From Paractinoplanes bogorensis (GTDB lineage: Bacteria > Actinomycetota > Actinomycetes > Mycobacteriales > Micromonosporaceae), in NCBI RefSeq assembly GCF_018829635.1, contig NZ_JAHKKG010000002.1, forward strand, positions 62,001 to 126,000: a DNA stretch of 64,000 nucleotides, in the 5' to 3' direction. Position 1 is the stretch's first letter. Each line of letters starts with the position of its first letter. Position numbers and translations under genes: made by a program. Positions 54,698-64,000 of this stretch are shown piece after piece. Below the pieces are notes generated by a model. The model saw only the letters and a program-made list of their open reading frames with translations, made no database searches and was not told the DNA's origin.

Positions 54698-56263
54698 CTA
54701 GAAGCGTTCCACCGGGTGGTAAACGCCCCATACACCGCGCAAGGTGTGGCATACCTCGCCCACAGTGGCACGAAGACGCAACGCCTCTTTCATCAACGGT
54801 AAGACGTTCTCGGTTCCCCCGGCGCCCTTCGCCAAATCCGCCAGCGCCGCCTCGACCGCGTCGTTGTCCCGTTCGGCCCGCAGGGTGGCCAGCCGGGCGA
54901 CCTGGGCGGCCTCGATCGCCGGGTCGACGCGCAGCGGCTCGTAGCGCTCCTCGGCGTCGGCCGCGAACCGGTTGACCCCGACCACGACCCGCTCGCCGCT
55001 GTCGATCTCGTTGGCGATCCGGTAGGCCGAGGCCTCGATCTCCTGTTTCTGGAAGCCCTGCTCGATCGCCTCGACCGACGAGCCGTAGGAGAAGACGCGC
55101 TCGATCAGCTCGGTGGCCTGCCGCTCCACCTCGTCGGTCATCGCCTCGATGGCGTACGACCCGGCGAACGGGTCGACCGTGCCGGTCAGGCCCGACTCGT
55201 AGGCCAGCACCTGCTGGGTGCGCAGGGCCAGGCGGGCCGACTTCTCGGTGGGCAGCGCGATCGCCTCGTCGTAGGCGTTGGTGTGCAGTGACTGGGTGCC
55301 GCCGGCCACCGCGCCCAGCGCCTGGATCGCCACCCGGACCAGGTTGACCTCGGGCTGCTGGGCGGTGAGCTGCACGCCCGCGGTCTGGGTGTGGAAGCGC
55401 AGCATCAACGACTTCGGGTCGCGGGCGCCGAACTCGTCGCGCATGATCCGGGCCCACATGCGCCGGGCCGCGCGGAACTTGGCGATCTCTTCCAGCAGCG
55501 TGGTGCGGGCCACGAAGAAGAACGAGAGGCGGGGGGCGAAATCGTCCACGGCCAGGCCCGCGGCGAGCGCCGCGCGTACGTATTCGATGCCGTTGGCCAG
55601 GGTGAAGGCGATCTCCTGAGCGGGCGACGCGCCGGCCTCGGCCATGTGATAGCCCGAGATCGAGATCGTGTTCCATTTCGGGATCTCGGTCCGGCAGTAC
55701 GCGAAGGTGTCGGCGACCAGGCGCAACGACGGCTTCGGCGGGAAGATGTAGGTGCCCCGGGCGATGTATTCCTTGAGGATGTCGTTCTGGATCGTGCCCT
55801 GCAGGGCCGAACCGGGCAGCCCCTGCTCCTCGGCCACCAGCTGATAGAGCAGCAGCAGCACCGAGCCGGGCGCGTTGATCGTCATCGAGGTGGACACCTG
55901 GTCGAGCGGGATGCCCGCGAACAGGGTGCGCATGTCGTCGATCGAGTCGATCGCGACCCCGACCTTGCCGACCTCGCCGTGCGCGATCGAGTCGTCCGAG
56001 TCGTAGCCCATCTGGGTCGGCAGGTCGAACGCGACCGACAGGCCCATCGTGCCCGCCGCCAGCAGCTGGTGGTAGCGGGCGTTGGACTCGGCCGCGGTGC
56101 CGAAGCCCGCGTACTGCCGCATGGTCCACGGGCGCTTGGTGTACATCGTCGGGTACACGCCACGGGTGTAGGGGAACTCGCCCGGCTCCCCGATCGGCGC
56201 GTCCGGCGGGACGTCTTCCGTCCGGTAGACCGGCTTGATCTCGAAACCCGATTCCGCGTCCAC
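54698..56263 (-). CDS. Acyl-CoA mutase large subunit (methylmalonyl-/isobutyryl-CoA mutase family)
   Basis: The 521-residue protein has the substrate barrel of B12-dependent acyl-CoA mutases: [92 protein letters not shown] and [18 protein letters not shown]. The C-terminal B12-binding domain (DxHxxG) is absent, so a separate small subunit must bind cobalamin. YTKRPW matches methylmalonyl-CoA mutase, while [10 protein letters not shown] differs from its LATHRGYDSD, so the substrate may be another acyl-CoA. GTG 56263 is the likely start. No small-subunit gene is in the window. Confidence 0.9.
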   Translation of the reverse strand: MDAESGFEIKPVYRTEDVPPDAPIGEPGEFPYTRGVYPTMYTKRPWTMRQYAGFGTAAESNARYHQLLAAGTMGLSVAFDLPTQMGYDSDDSIAHGEVGKVGVAIDSIDDMRTLFAGIPLDQVSTSMTINAPGSVLLLLYQLVAEEQGLPGSALQGTIQNDILKEYIARGTYIFPPKPSLRLVADTFAYCRTEIPKWNTISISGYHMAEAGASPAQEIAFTLANGIEYVRAALAAGLAVDDFAPRLSFFFVARTTLLEEIAKFRAARRMWARIMRDEFGARDPKSLMLRFHTQTAGVQLTAQQPEVNLVRVAIQALGAVAGGTQSLHTNAYDEAIALPTEKSARLALRTQQVLAYESGLTGTVDPFAGSYAIEAMTDEVERQATELIERVFSYGSSVEAIEQGFQKQEIEASAYRIANEIDSGERVVVGVNRFAADAEERYEPLRVDPAIEAAQVARLATLRAERDNDAVEAALADLAKGAGGTENVLPLMKEALRLRATVGEVCHTLRGVWGVYHPVERF

Positions 56264-56457
56264 ACCCCGGATCTTAAGCGCAGGAAAGCTAGGGAAGAGT
56301 GAGGACTTTTGCACTCTGCGTCCGAAACTGTCCACACAATGCGATTTCGCGGTCACCTACTGTCGAGTTCTCCGGAACACGGTGCCCGCGACTTTCAAAT
56401 CCGGGTGGGGGCACGGCAAGATAGCGGGGTTCTCCTCGACGGCCCCTACACCCCTCG

Positions 56458-58371
<1,914 letters not shown>

Positions 58372-58398
58372 CCCGCCCGGTCGTGCTATCAATCCCTG

Positions 58399-60039
58399 AT
58401 GGCGCCTGACGACGATGTACGTGCCCTGGCCGATGCGTGGTTGGCCGACGACCCCGACCCGGCGACCCGGACCGAGCTGGACCGGCTGATCGCCGGGCTG
58501 CCCGGCACCGAGGCCGAACTGCGCGACCGGTTCGCCGGCCCGCTCACCTTCGGCACCGCCGGGCTGCGGGGCCGGCTGCGCGCGGGCCCGAACGGGATGA
58601 ACCTCGCGGTCGTCACCCGCGCCGCCGCCGGGCTGGTCACCTGGCTGGCCGCCCAGGGCGGCGAGGGCCCGCTGGTGATCGGCTACGACGCCCGGCACGG
58701 ATCCCGCGAGTTCGCCGAGCAGACCGCCCGGGTCGCCACCGGCGCCGGGCGCGAGGCCCTGGTCATGCCCGCGCTGCTGCCGACGCCCGTGCTGGCGTAC
58801 GCGGTGCGGGCCTTCGACGCGGTGGCCGGGGTCATGGTCACCGCCAGCCACAACCCGCCGCAGGACAACGGCTACAAGGTCTATCTGGGCCGCGCGCTGG
58901 GCGGCCCCGGTGGTGACGGCGCCCAGATCGTGCCGCCGGCCGACGCAGGCATCGAGGCGGCCATCCGCGCCGTCGGGCCGATCGCCGGCATCCCGCTGGG
59001 CGCGCCGGGCACGCTGATCGACGACAAGATCCTTTCCCGGTACGCCCAGAGCGCCGCCACGGTGCTGGCCGAGGACGGCCCCCGCGACCTCGCCGTGGCC
59101 TACACGCCGATGCACGGCGTCGGCGGGTCGACGCTGGTGGCCGCGTTCGCCGCGGCCGGCTTCCCGGCTCCGGCCGTGGTGGCGGCGCAGGCCGAGCCCG
59201 ACCCGGAGTTCCCGACGGTCGCGTTCCCCAACCCGGAGGAGCCGGGCGCGATGGACCGGCTGCTCGCACTGGCCGCCTCGACCGGGGCCGACCTGGCCAT
59301 CGCCAACGACCCGGACGCCGACCGGTGCGCGGTGGCCGTCCCGACGGCCGGCGGCGGGTGGCGGGCGCTGCGCGGGGACGAGCTGGGCGTGCTGCTCGGT
59401 GACCACCTGATCCGGCGGGGCAGCGGGGGGACGTACGCGACCACGATCGTCTCGTCGCAACTGCTGGGGCGGCTGTGCGCGGCCCGGGGCGTGCCCTACG
59501 CCGAGACGCTGACCGGGTTCAAATGGATCGTGCGGGCGGCCGAGGAGCTCGCGTACGGCTACGAAGAGGCGCTCGGCTACTGCGTGGCGCCCGGCCTCGT
59601 ACGGGACAAGGACGGCATCACGGCGGCGCTGACCGTGGCCGAGCTGGCGGCCGGGCTCAAGGCATCCGGGCGCACCCTGGCCGACCGGCTCGACGAGCTG
59701 GCCGTCGAGTTCGGGGTGCACGCAACCGACCAGCTCTCGGTGCGGGTCGACGACCTGGCCGAGATCGGGGCGGCGATGACCCGGGCCCGGCAGGCACCGC
59801 CGGCGACGCTGCTCGGGCTGGCGGCCGGCACGACCGATGACGCCGCCAACAATGTGCTCACCTTCCGCACCTCGTCGGTGCGGGCGGTCATCCGGCCGTC
59901 GGGCACAGAGCCCAAGCTGAAGGCGTACCTGGAAGTGGTCGAACCTGTCGCCTCGGGTGACCTGGCCGCCGCCCGCGCGAGGGCCGGCGACGGCCTGGTA
60001 GAGCTGCGGCGCGAGATCGCCGCAGCTCTGGGTGTCTGA
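58399..60039 (+). CDS. Phosphosugar mutase (phosphomannomutase/phosphoglucomutase type)
   Basis: The 546-residue enzyme of the alpha-D-phosphohexomutase family has FGTAGLRGRLRAGPNGMN, the phosphoserine loop GVMVTASHNPPQDNGYKVYLG, the metal loop LAIANDPDADRCAVAV, the sugar-binding TGFKWI and GYEEALGYC-VAPGLVRDKDGI. The phosphate-binding RAVIRPSGTEPKLKAYLEV is near the C-terminus. Mycobacterial pmmB occupies the same gene neighbourhood near upp. It interconverts sugar-1- and sugar-6-phosphates; with deoC and upp near by it may also serve pentose phosphates. Its TGA abuts the TCA of the convergent GPP34 gene. Confidence 0.94.
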   Translation: MAPDDDVRALADAWLADDPDPATRTELDRLIAGLPGTEAELRDRFAGPLTFGTAGLRGRLRAGPNGMNLAVVTRAAAGLVTWLAAQGGEGPLVIGYDARHGSREFAEQTARVATGAGREALVMPALLPTPVLAYAVRAFDAVAGVMVTASHNPPQDNGYKVYLGRALGGPGGDGAQIVPPADAGIEAAIRAVGPIAGIPLGAPGTLIDDKILSRYAQSAATVLAEDGPRDLAVAYTPMHGVGGSTLVAAFAAAGFPAPAVVAAQAEPDPEFPTVAFPNPEEPGAMDRLLALAASTGADLAIANDPDADRCAVAVPTAGGGWRALRGDELGVLLGDHLIRRGSGGTYATTIVSSQLLGRLCAARGVPYAETLTGFKWIVRAAEELAYGYEEALGYCVAPGLVRDKDGITAALTVAELAAGLKASGRTLADRLDELAVEFGVHATDQLSVRVDDLAEIGAAMTRARQAPPATLLGLAAGTTDDAANNVLTFRTSSVRAVIRPSGTEPKLKAYLEVVEPVASGDLAAARARAGDGLVELRREIAAALGV

Positions 60040-60723
60040 TCAGGCCGGCTTGGGCGTGCCCAGGGCCGCCTGGATCGCCTTGCTGAGCGTGGCCACGACC
60101 AGCGCCACGCTCGGCCGGACGATCGAGTCCTCCATGTTGCCGCCGGCCATGAACCCGGCACCTGAGGCGATCTGCTCGAGCCGGTCGTGGGCCCGGGCCG
60201 TCTCCTCCTGAGGCAGGCGCAGCGCGGGCTCCATGCGGCAGGAGAACAGCAGGGTGGCCAGTGCGGCGGTGCGCTCGTCGCAGATCGCGCCGGTGGTCAG
60301 CGCGTCGGCCAGCCGCTTGCGGATCTCGGCCTCGAAGGCCGGGTCGGTGGTCGGGTAGCGGTGCACGTGGATGACGCCCATCTGGGTCTCGTCCACGTCC
60401 TGCACGATGCCCCGGGCGACCAGGTCTTCGAGCACGCGGGTGCGCAGCCGGTGCCGCATGCGCTGCAGCCACTGGGCGGGCGTGTGCGGCTCGGCCTCGG
60501 CGGCCTTTTCGAGCACGAGGTCGGCGATCGGCTCACCGGTCGGGGTGGCGTCGAGCACCTTGAGGAAACCGTCGACGTACGCGATGCGCCCCGCCAGCGC
60601 GAGGTCGACCAGCACGGCGGCGGCCATCCCGAGGTCGAGGCCGATCCGGGATCCGGTCGCCTTGCCGGTCTGGTCGTCGTACGCGAGGAGGAGCAGTTCC
60701 TCGGCGAGAGGCATGGAGGTCAT
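60040..60723 (-). CDS. GPP34 family phosphoprotein
   Basis: The 227-residue protein is a bacterial relative of Golgi phosphoprotein 3. It begins LAEELLLLAYDDQTGKA and has LGMAAAVLVDLALAGRIAYVDG and HRLRTRVLEDLVARGIVQ, then a C-terminal helical part with SIVRPSVALVVATLSKAIQAAL. The eukaryotic protein binds phosphatidylinositol-4-phosphate; actinobacteria have many copies, often near secondary-metabolite or membrane genes, with unknown function. Two partly overlapping start options (60723 and 60714) exist. It is divergent from the NUDIX gene. Confidence 0.9.
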   Translation of the reverse strand: MTSMPLAEELLLLAYDDQTGKATGSRIGLDLGMAAAVLVDLALAGRIAYVDGFLKVLDATPTGEPIADLVLEKAAEAEPHTPAQWLQRMRHRLRTRVLEDLVARGIVQDVDETQMGVIHVHRYPTTDPAFEAEIRKRLADALTTGAICDERTAALATLLFSCRMEPALRLPQEETARAHDRLEQIASGAGFMAGGNMEDSIVRPSVALVVATLSKAIQAALGTPKPA

Positions 60724-60811
60724 GGATCGAAACGATAGTGTCCCCAGTCACGCAATCAGATCGCCAGGTCGGTTATATCCAGGTTGTAGTGGTTGGCTTA
60801 AAGTCGCAGCC

Positions 60812-61297
60812 GTGCAGGCGATCATCGCGACTCTCGGTTACGTGTTGTCCCCCGATCGGCACGAGGTGTTGATGGTGCGGCGGGACACCCGTCCGGATGA
60901 TCTTCATTTCGGCAAGTACAACGGGTTGGGCGGCAAGCTCGAGCCGGATGAGGACGTGGTCAGCGGCCTGCGTCGCGAGATCCACGAGGAGGCCGGCCTC
61001 GACTGCACGACGGTCGAGCTGGCGGGCACGATCTCGTGGCCCGGCTTCGGCCGCGGCGGGGCGAACTGGTTCGGCTTCGTGTTCCGGATCCCGTCGTGGA
61101 CCGGCACCCCACCGGCCGGCAACGACGAGGGCAGCCTGCACTGGGTGCCGGTCAAGGACGTGCTGGCCGGCAACGTGCCGATGTGGGAGTCCGACCGGCA
61201 CTTCCTGCCCCTGGTCTTCGCCGACTCCCCACAGGTCTTTCACGGGGTCATGCCGTTCGCCGACGGCAAGGCCCTGAGCTGGAGCTTTGTCTCTTAA
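60812..61297 (+). CDS. NUDIX hydrolase (8-oxo-dGTP diphosphatase-like)
   Basis: The 161-residue protein begins QAIIATLGYVLSPDRHEVLMVRRDTRPDDLHFGKYNGLGG. It carries a full Nudix box, GKLEPDEDVVSGLRREIHEEAGL, with the REIHEEAG core. The MutT-like sequence around DDLHFGKYNGLGGKLEPDE is typical of enzymes that remove oxidised nucleotides such as 8-oxo-dGTP. GTG 60812 is chosen; the long open frame upstream overlaps the GPP34 gene in antiphase. The gene ends in TAA shared with the convergent upp in a TTAA. Confidence 0.9.
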   Translation: MQAIIATLGYVLSPDRHEVLMVRRDTRPDDLHFGKYNGLGGKLEPDEDVVSGLRREIHEEAGLDCTTVELAGTISWPGFGRGGANWFGFVFRIPSWTGTPPAGNDEGSLHWVPVKDVLAGNVPMWESDRHFLPLVFADSPQVFHGVMPFADGKALSWSFVS

Positions 61298-61926
61298 AAC
61301 CTTCTCATTCCGCCGAACTGGCGGTCGCCGGCGTCGCCGAGGCCGGGCACGATGTACATCTTGTCGTTCAGGCCCTGGTCGATCGAGGCGGTGACCAGGC
61401 GCAACGGCAGCCCGGACTCCTCGAGCCGGCGGATGCCCTCGGGCGCGGCCAGCACACAGCAGATGATCACGTCGGTGCAGCCGCGGTCGACCAGCAGTTG
61501 GCAGCAGTGCAGCAGCGAGCCGCCGGTGGCCAGCATCGGGTCGAGCACCAGCACCGGCTGACCCGCGAGGTCGCCGGGCAGCGACTCCATGTAGGCGCGG
61601 GGTTCGAACGTGTGCTCGTCGCGGGCCAGGCCGACGAAGCCCATCGACGACTCGGGCAGCAGGGCCAGCGCCGAGTCGGCCATGCCCAGACCGGCCCGCA
61701 GCACCGGCACGATCAGCGGCGGATTGGCCAGCCGGATGCCCTCGGTCGGGGCCACCGGCGTGGTGATCGGGTAGGTCTCGGTGGCGAACAGGCGGGCCGC
61801 CTCGTAGACCACCATCGTGGTCAACTCGTGCAGGGACGCCCGGAAGACGCCGGAATCGGTGTCCGTCTTCCGCATCGCAGTGAGGCGGGTCTGAGCCAGC
61901 GGGTGATCTACGACGAGTACGTCCAC
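61294..61926 (-). CDS. upp: Uracil phosphoribosyltransferase
   Basis: Upp makes UMP from uracil and PRPP in pyrimidine salvage. The 210-residue protein has VDHPLAQTRLTAMRKTDTDSGVFRASLHEL, VPVLRAGLGMADSAL, and the PRPP-binding VLVLDPMLATGGSLLHCCQLL with the DPMLATGGS signature of Upp. GLGDAGDRQFGGMRRF closes the C-terminus as in homologues. It is part of a nucleoside-salvage neighbourhood with deoC and the phosphosugar mutase. Confidence 0.97.
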   Translation of the reverse strand: MDVLVVDHPLAQTRLTAMRKTDTDSGVFRASLHELTTMVVYEAARLFATETYPITTPVAPTEGIRLANPPLIVPVLRAGLGMADSALALLPESSMGFVGLARDEHTFEPRAYMESLPGDLAGQPVLVLDPMLATGGSLLHCCQLLVDRGCTDVIICCVLAAPEGIRRLEESGLPLRLVTASIDQGLNDKMYIVPGLGDAGDRQFGGMRRF

Positions 61927-61985
61927 GTCGACAACCTACCGGTCAATCAAGATCAACTGTCGGGGGGCTGCGTAGAATCCGATTC

Positions 61986-62936
61986 ATGACTGCGACAGCG
62001 ACGTCGAGGCTGTCCCACCTGGCCGACTCCCCCGCCGATCTCCGGACCTTCCTGCACGGTCTGCCCGGGGTCGACAAGGTGGGCATCGAGGCCAGGGCGG
62101 CGGCGCTCGGCACCCGATCGGTGAAGACGACCAGCAAGGCGCAGGCGATCGACCTGGCCATCCGGATGGTCGACCTCACCACCCTCGAGGGCGCCGACAC
62201 CCCCGGCAAGGTGCGCGCGCTCTCGGCCAAGGCCCTGCGGCCCGACCCGGCCGACCCCACCTGCCCGCCGGTCGCCGCGGTCTGTGTCTATCCGGCCATG
62301 GTCCCGACGGCGGCCGCCGTGCTCGCCGGCTCCGGGGTCCACCTGGCCAGCGTGGCCACCGCCTTCCCGTCCGGCCAGGCCCCGCTCGAGGTCAAGCTGG
62401 CCGACACCCGCGACGCGGTGGCCGGCGGTGCCGACGAGATCGACATGGTGATCAGCCGCGGCGCGTTCCTGGCCGGCGACTACGCCAAGGTCTTCGACGA
62501 GATCGTCGCGGTCAAGGAGGCGGCCGGTCCGGCCCACCTCAAGGTCATCCTCGAGACCGGTGAGCTGGCCACCTACGACAACGTCCGCCGCGCCTCCTGG
62601 CTGGCCATGCTGGCCGGGGCCGACTTCATCAAGACCTCGACCGGCAAGGTCGGCGTCAACGCCACGCCGCCGGTCACGCTGCTCATGCTCGAGGCGGTAC
62701 GCGACTTCCGCGAGCGTTACGGACGCCAGGTCGGGGTCAAGCCGGCCGGCGGCATCCGCACGACGAAAGACGCCATCAAATATCTGGTGATGATCAACGA
62801 GACGTGCGGCGACGACTGGCTCAGCCCCGACTGGTTCCGGTTCGGCGCCTCGTCGCTGCTCAACGATCTGCTGATGCAGCGCACCAAGCTCACCACCGGC
62901 CACTACGCCGGCCCTGACTACTTCACGCTGGACTGA
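61986..62936 (+). CDS. deoC: Deoxyribose-phosphate aldolase
   Basis: DeoC splits 2-deoxyribose-5-phosphate to acetaldehyde and glyceraldehyde-3-phosphate. The 316-residue protein has AIDLAIRMVDLTTLEGADTPGKVRALSAKA, VAAVCVYPAMVPTAA, VATAFPSGQAPLEVKLADTRDAVAGGADEIDMV, the Schiff-base Lys region KVILETGEL and DFIKTSTGKVGVNATPP, and GVKPAGGIRTTKDAIKYLVM. The C-terminal extension is the long form common in actinobacteria. It is only 5 bp before the aldehyde dehydrogenase gene, which could oxidise the acetaldehyde it makes. Confidence 0.96.
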   Translation: MTATATSRLSHLADSPADLRTFLHGLPGVDKVGIEARAAALGTRSVKTTSKAQAIDLAIRMVDLTTLEGADTPGKVRALSAKALRPDPADPTCPPVAAVCVYPAMVPTAAAVLAGSGVHLASVATAFPSGQAPLEVKLADTRDAVAGGADEIDMVISRGAFLAGDYAKVFDEIVAVKEAAGPAHLKVILETGELATYDNVRRASWLAMLAGADFIKTSTGKVGVNATPPVTLLMLEAVRDFRERYGRQVGVKPAGGIRTTKDAIKYLVMINETCGDDWLSPDWFRFGASSLLNDLLMQRTKLTTGHYAGPDYFTLD

Positions 62937-62941
62937 GGCCG

Positions 62942-64000
62942 ATGCCGCTCTTCGATTACGCTCCCGCCCCCGAGTCCCGCTCGATCGTCTCCCTCGCCCC
63001 GTCCTACGGGCTGTTCATCGACGGCGAGTTCACCGAGGCCAAGGGCACCTTCAAAACGATCAACCCGGCCGACGAGGAGGTGCTGGCCGAGGTCGCGCTG
63101 GCCGCTCCGGAAGACGTCGACCGCGCCGTGGCCGCCGCCCGCCGAGCCTTCGAGAGCTGGTCGGCATTGCCCGGTTCGGAGCGCGCGAAATACCTGTTCC
63201 GGATCGCCCGCATCCTGCAGGAGCGGGCGCGCGAGTTCGCCGTGCTCGAGTCGCTCGACAACGGCAAGCCGATCAAGGAGTCGCGCGACGTCGACCTGCC
63301 GCTGGTCGCCGCGCACTTCTTCTACTACGCGGGCTGGGCCGACAAGCTGAAATACGCCGGCCTGGGTCCCGACCCGCGCCCGCTCGGCGTGGCCGGTCAG
63401 GTCATCCCGTGGAACTTCCCGCTGCTCATGCTGGCCTGGAAGATCGCGCCCGCGCTGGCCACCGGCAACACGGTGGTGCTCAAGCCGGCCGAGACCACCC
63501 CGCTGAGCGCGCTGTTCTTCGCCGACGTGTGCCGCCAGGCCGACCTGCCGCCGGGCGTGGTCAACATCGTCACCGGCGCCGGCGACACCGGCCGTTATCT
63601 GGTCGAGCACCCCGACGTCAACAAGGTCGCCTTCACCGGCTCGACCGAGGTGGGCCGCCAGATCGCCCGCTCGGTGGCCGGCACCGGCAAGAAGCTCACC
63701 CTCGAACTGGGCGGCAAGGCGGCCAACATCGTCTTCGACGACGCCCCGATCGACCAGGCCGTCGAGGGCATCGTCAACGGCATCTTCTTCAACCAGGGGC
63801 ACGTCTGCTGCGCGGGCTCGCGGCTGCTCGTACAGGAGTCGATCGCTTCTCCTCTCCTCGAGGCCTTGAAGCGGCGGATGAGCACCCTGCGTGTGGGTGA
63901 CCCGCTCGACAAGAACACCGACATCGGGGCGATCAACTCGAAGGCCCAGCTCGATCGGATCACCGAGCTGGCCGGGGTCGGCTCGGACGAGGGCGCGGAA
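62942..64000 (+). CDS. Aldehyde dehydrogenase family protein (partial, continues beyond window)
   Basis: The frame is open to the right edge; 353 residues are present. Family features are INPADEEVLAEVALAAPEDVDRAVAAARRAFESW, the NAD-binding VIPWNFPLLMLAWKIAPALATGNTVVLKPAE, FTGSTEVGRQIARSVAGTGKKLTLELGGKAANIVF, and the catalytic Cys in FFNQGHVCCAGSRLLV. ATG 62942 lies 5 bp after deoC, so the two are co-transcribed. The enzyme probably oxidises acetaldehyde from deoxyribose breakdown to acetate, which fits this pairing. The C-terminal domain is missing from the window. Confidence 0.93.
   Translation, partial: MPLFDYAPAPESRSIVSLAPSYGLFIDGEFTEAKGTFKTINPADEEVLAEVALAAPEDVDRAVAAARRAFESWSALPGSERAKYLFRIARILQERAREFAVLESLDNGKPIKESRDVDLPLVAAHFFYYAGWADKLKYAGLGPDPRPLGVAGQVIPWNFPLLMLAWKIAPALATGNTVVLKPAETTPLSALFFADVCRQADLPPGVVNIVTGAGDTGRYLVEHPDVNKVAFTGSTEVGRQIARSVAGTGKKLTLELGGKAANIVFDDAPIDQAVEGIVNGIFFNQGHVCCAGSRLLVQESIASPLLEALKRRMSTLRVGDPLDKNTDIGAINSKAQLDRITELAGVGSDEGAE

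Overview
The window is chromosomal DNA from a high-GC actinomycete, most likely a Micromonosporaceae member of the Actinoplanes type. The evidence is GC-rich codon usage with many GTG starts and one TTG start, a GTP-type PEP carboxykinase, LpdA, acyl-CoA carboxylase with an epsilon subunit, DUF4245-xseB-glpX synteny, DrrAB/PadR, and Ser/Thr kinases with extracytoplasmic domains. I see no rRNA, tRNA, CRISPR array, phage or insertion sequence. It is mostly a core chromosomal segment with accessory inserts.

Layout. 1-10 kb: end of rmuC, ispH, two related small membrane proteins, xseA-xseB, a DUF4245 protein, glpX, a rhomboid protease, a secreted trypsin-like protease, a secreted lytic transglycosylase behind a consensus CRP box, and a PIN-PhoH ATPase. 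10-20 kb: trehalose-phosphatase, a cis-prenyltransferase, a geranylgeranyl-reductase-type flavoprotein, an unknown exported protein, pckG, an ECF sigma factor with a fused zinc-finger-like tail, two GtrA proteins, a zinc-ribbon protein and a PH-domain membrane protein. 20-40.5 kb: the lipogenic carboxylase neighbourhood birA - accD (beta) - accE (epsilon) - maf - accA (alpha). Other actinobacteria keep these genes close together; here they are spread over about 20 kb. The inserts are an alpha/beta-hydrolase lacking its nucleophile, a membrane-anchored protein with expanded repeats, two M50-like membrane proteases, a very large Ser/Thr kinase, a small type-VII-secretion locus with a mycosin-like protease (lower GC), and a PadR/DrrAB exporter.

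40.5-54.5 kb: DoxX/TetR pair with two operators, an acetyltransferase, the ATP-grasp / alpha-E / transglutaminase operon, DedA, LpdA, a gamma-glutamylcyclotransferase-like protein, a double GNAT, a metallo-hydrolase operon, a DUF4349 lipoprotein and an M20 amidohydrolase. 54.5-64 kb: acyl-CoA mutase large subunit, a second Ser/Thr kinase, phosphosugar mutase, a GPP34 protein, a NUDIX hydrolase, upp, deoC and the start of an aldehyde dehydrogenase. The series lpdA - M20 amidohydrolase - phosphosugar mutase - upp matches the gene order I know from mycobacteria.

How the genes work together. BirA biotinylates the alpha subunit, which joins the beta and epsilon subunits to make acyl-CoA carboxylase; the mutase also acts on C4/C5 acyl-CoAs. 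PckG and GlpX are gluconeogenic. Phosphosugar mutase, Upp and DeoC are nucleoside and pentose salvage enzymes. Structural curiosities include DnaA boxes in pairs 17 bp apart, hairpin and tandem arrays at gene ends, convergent genes sharing palindromic stop codons, and a 60-bp in-frame repeat expansion.
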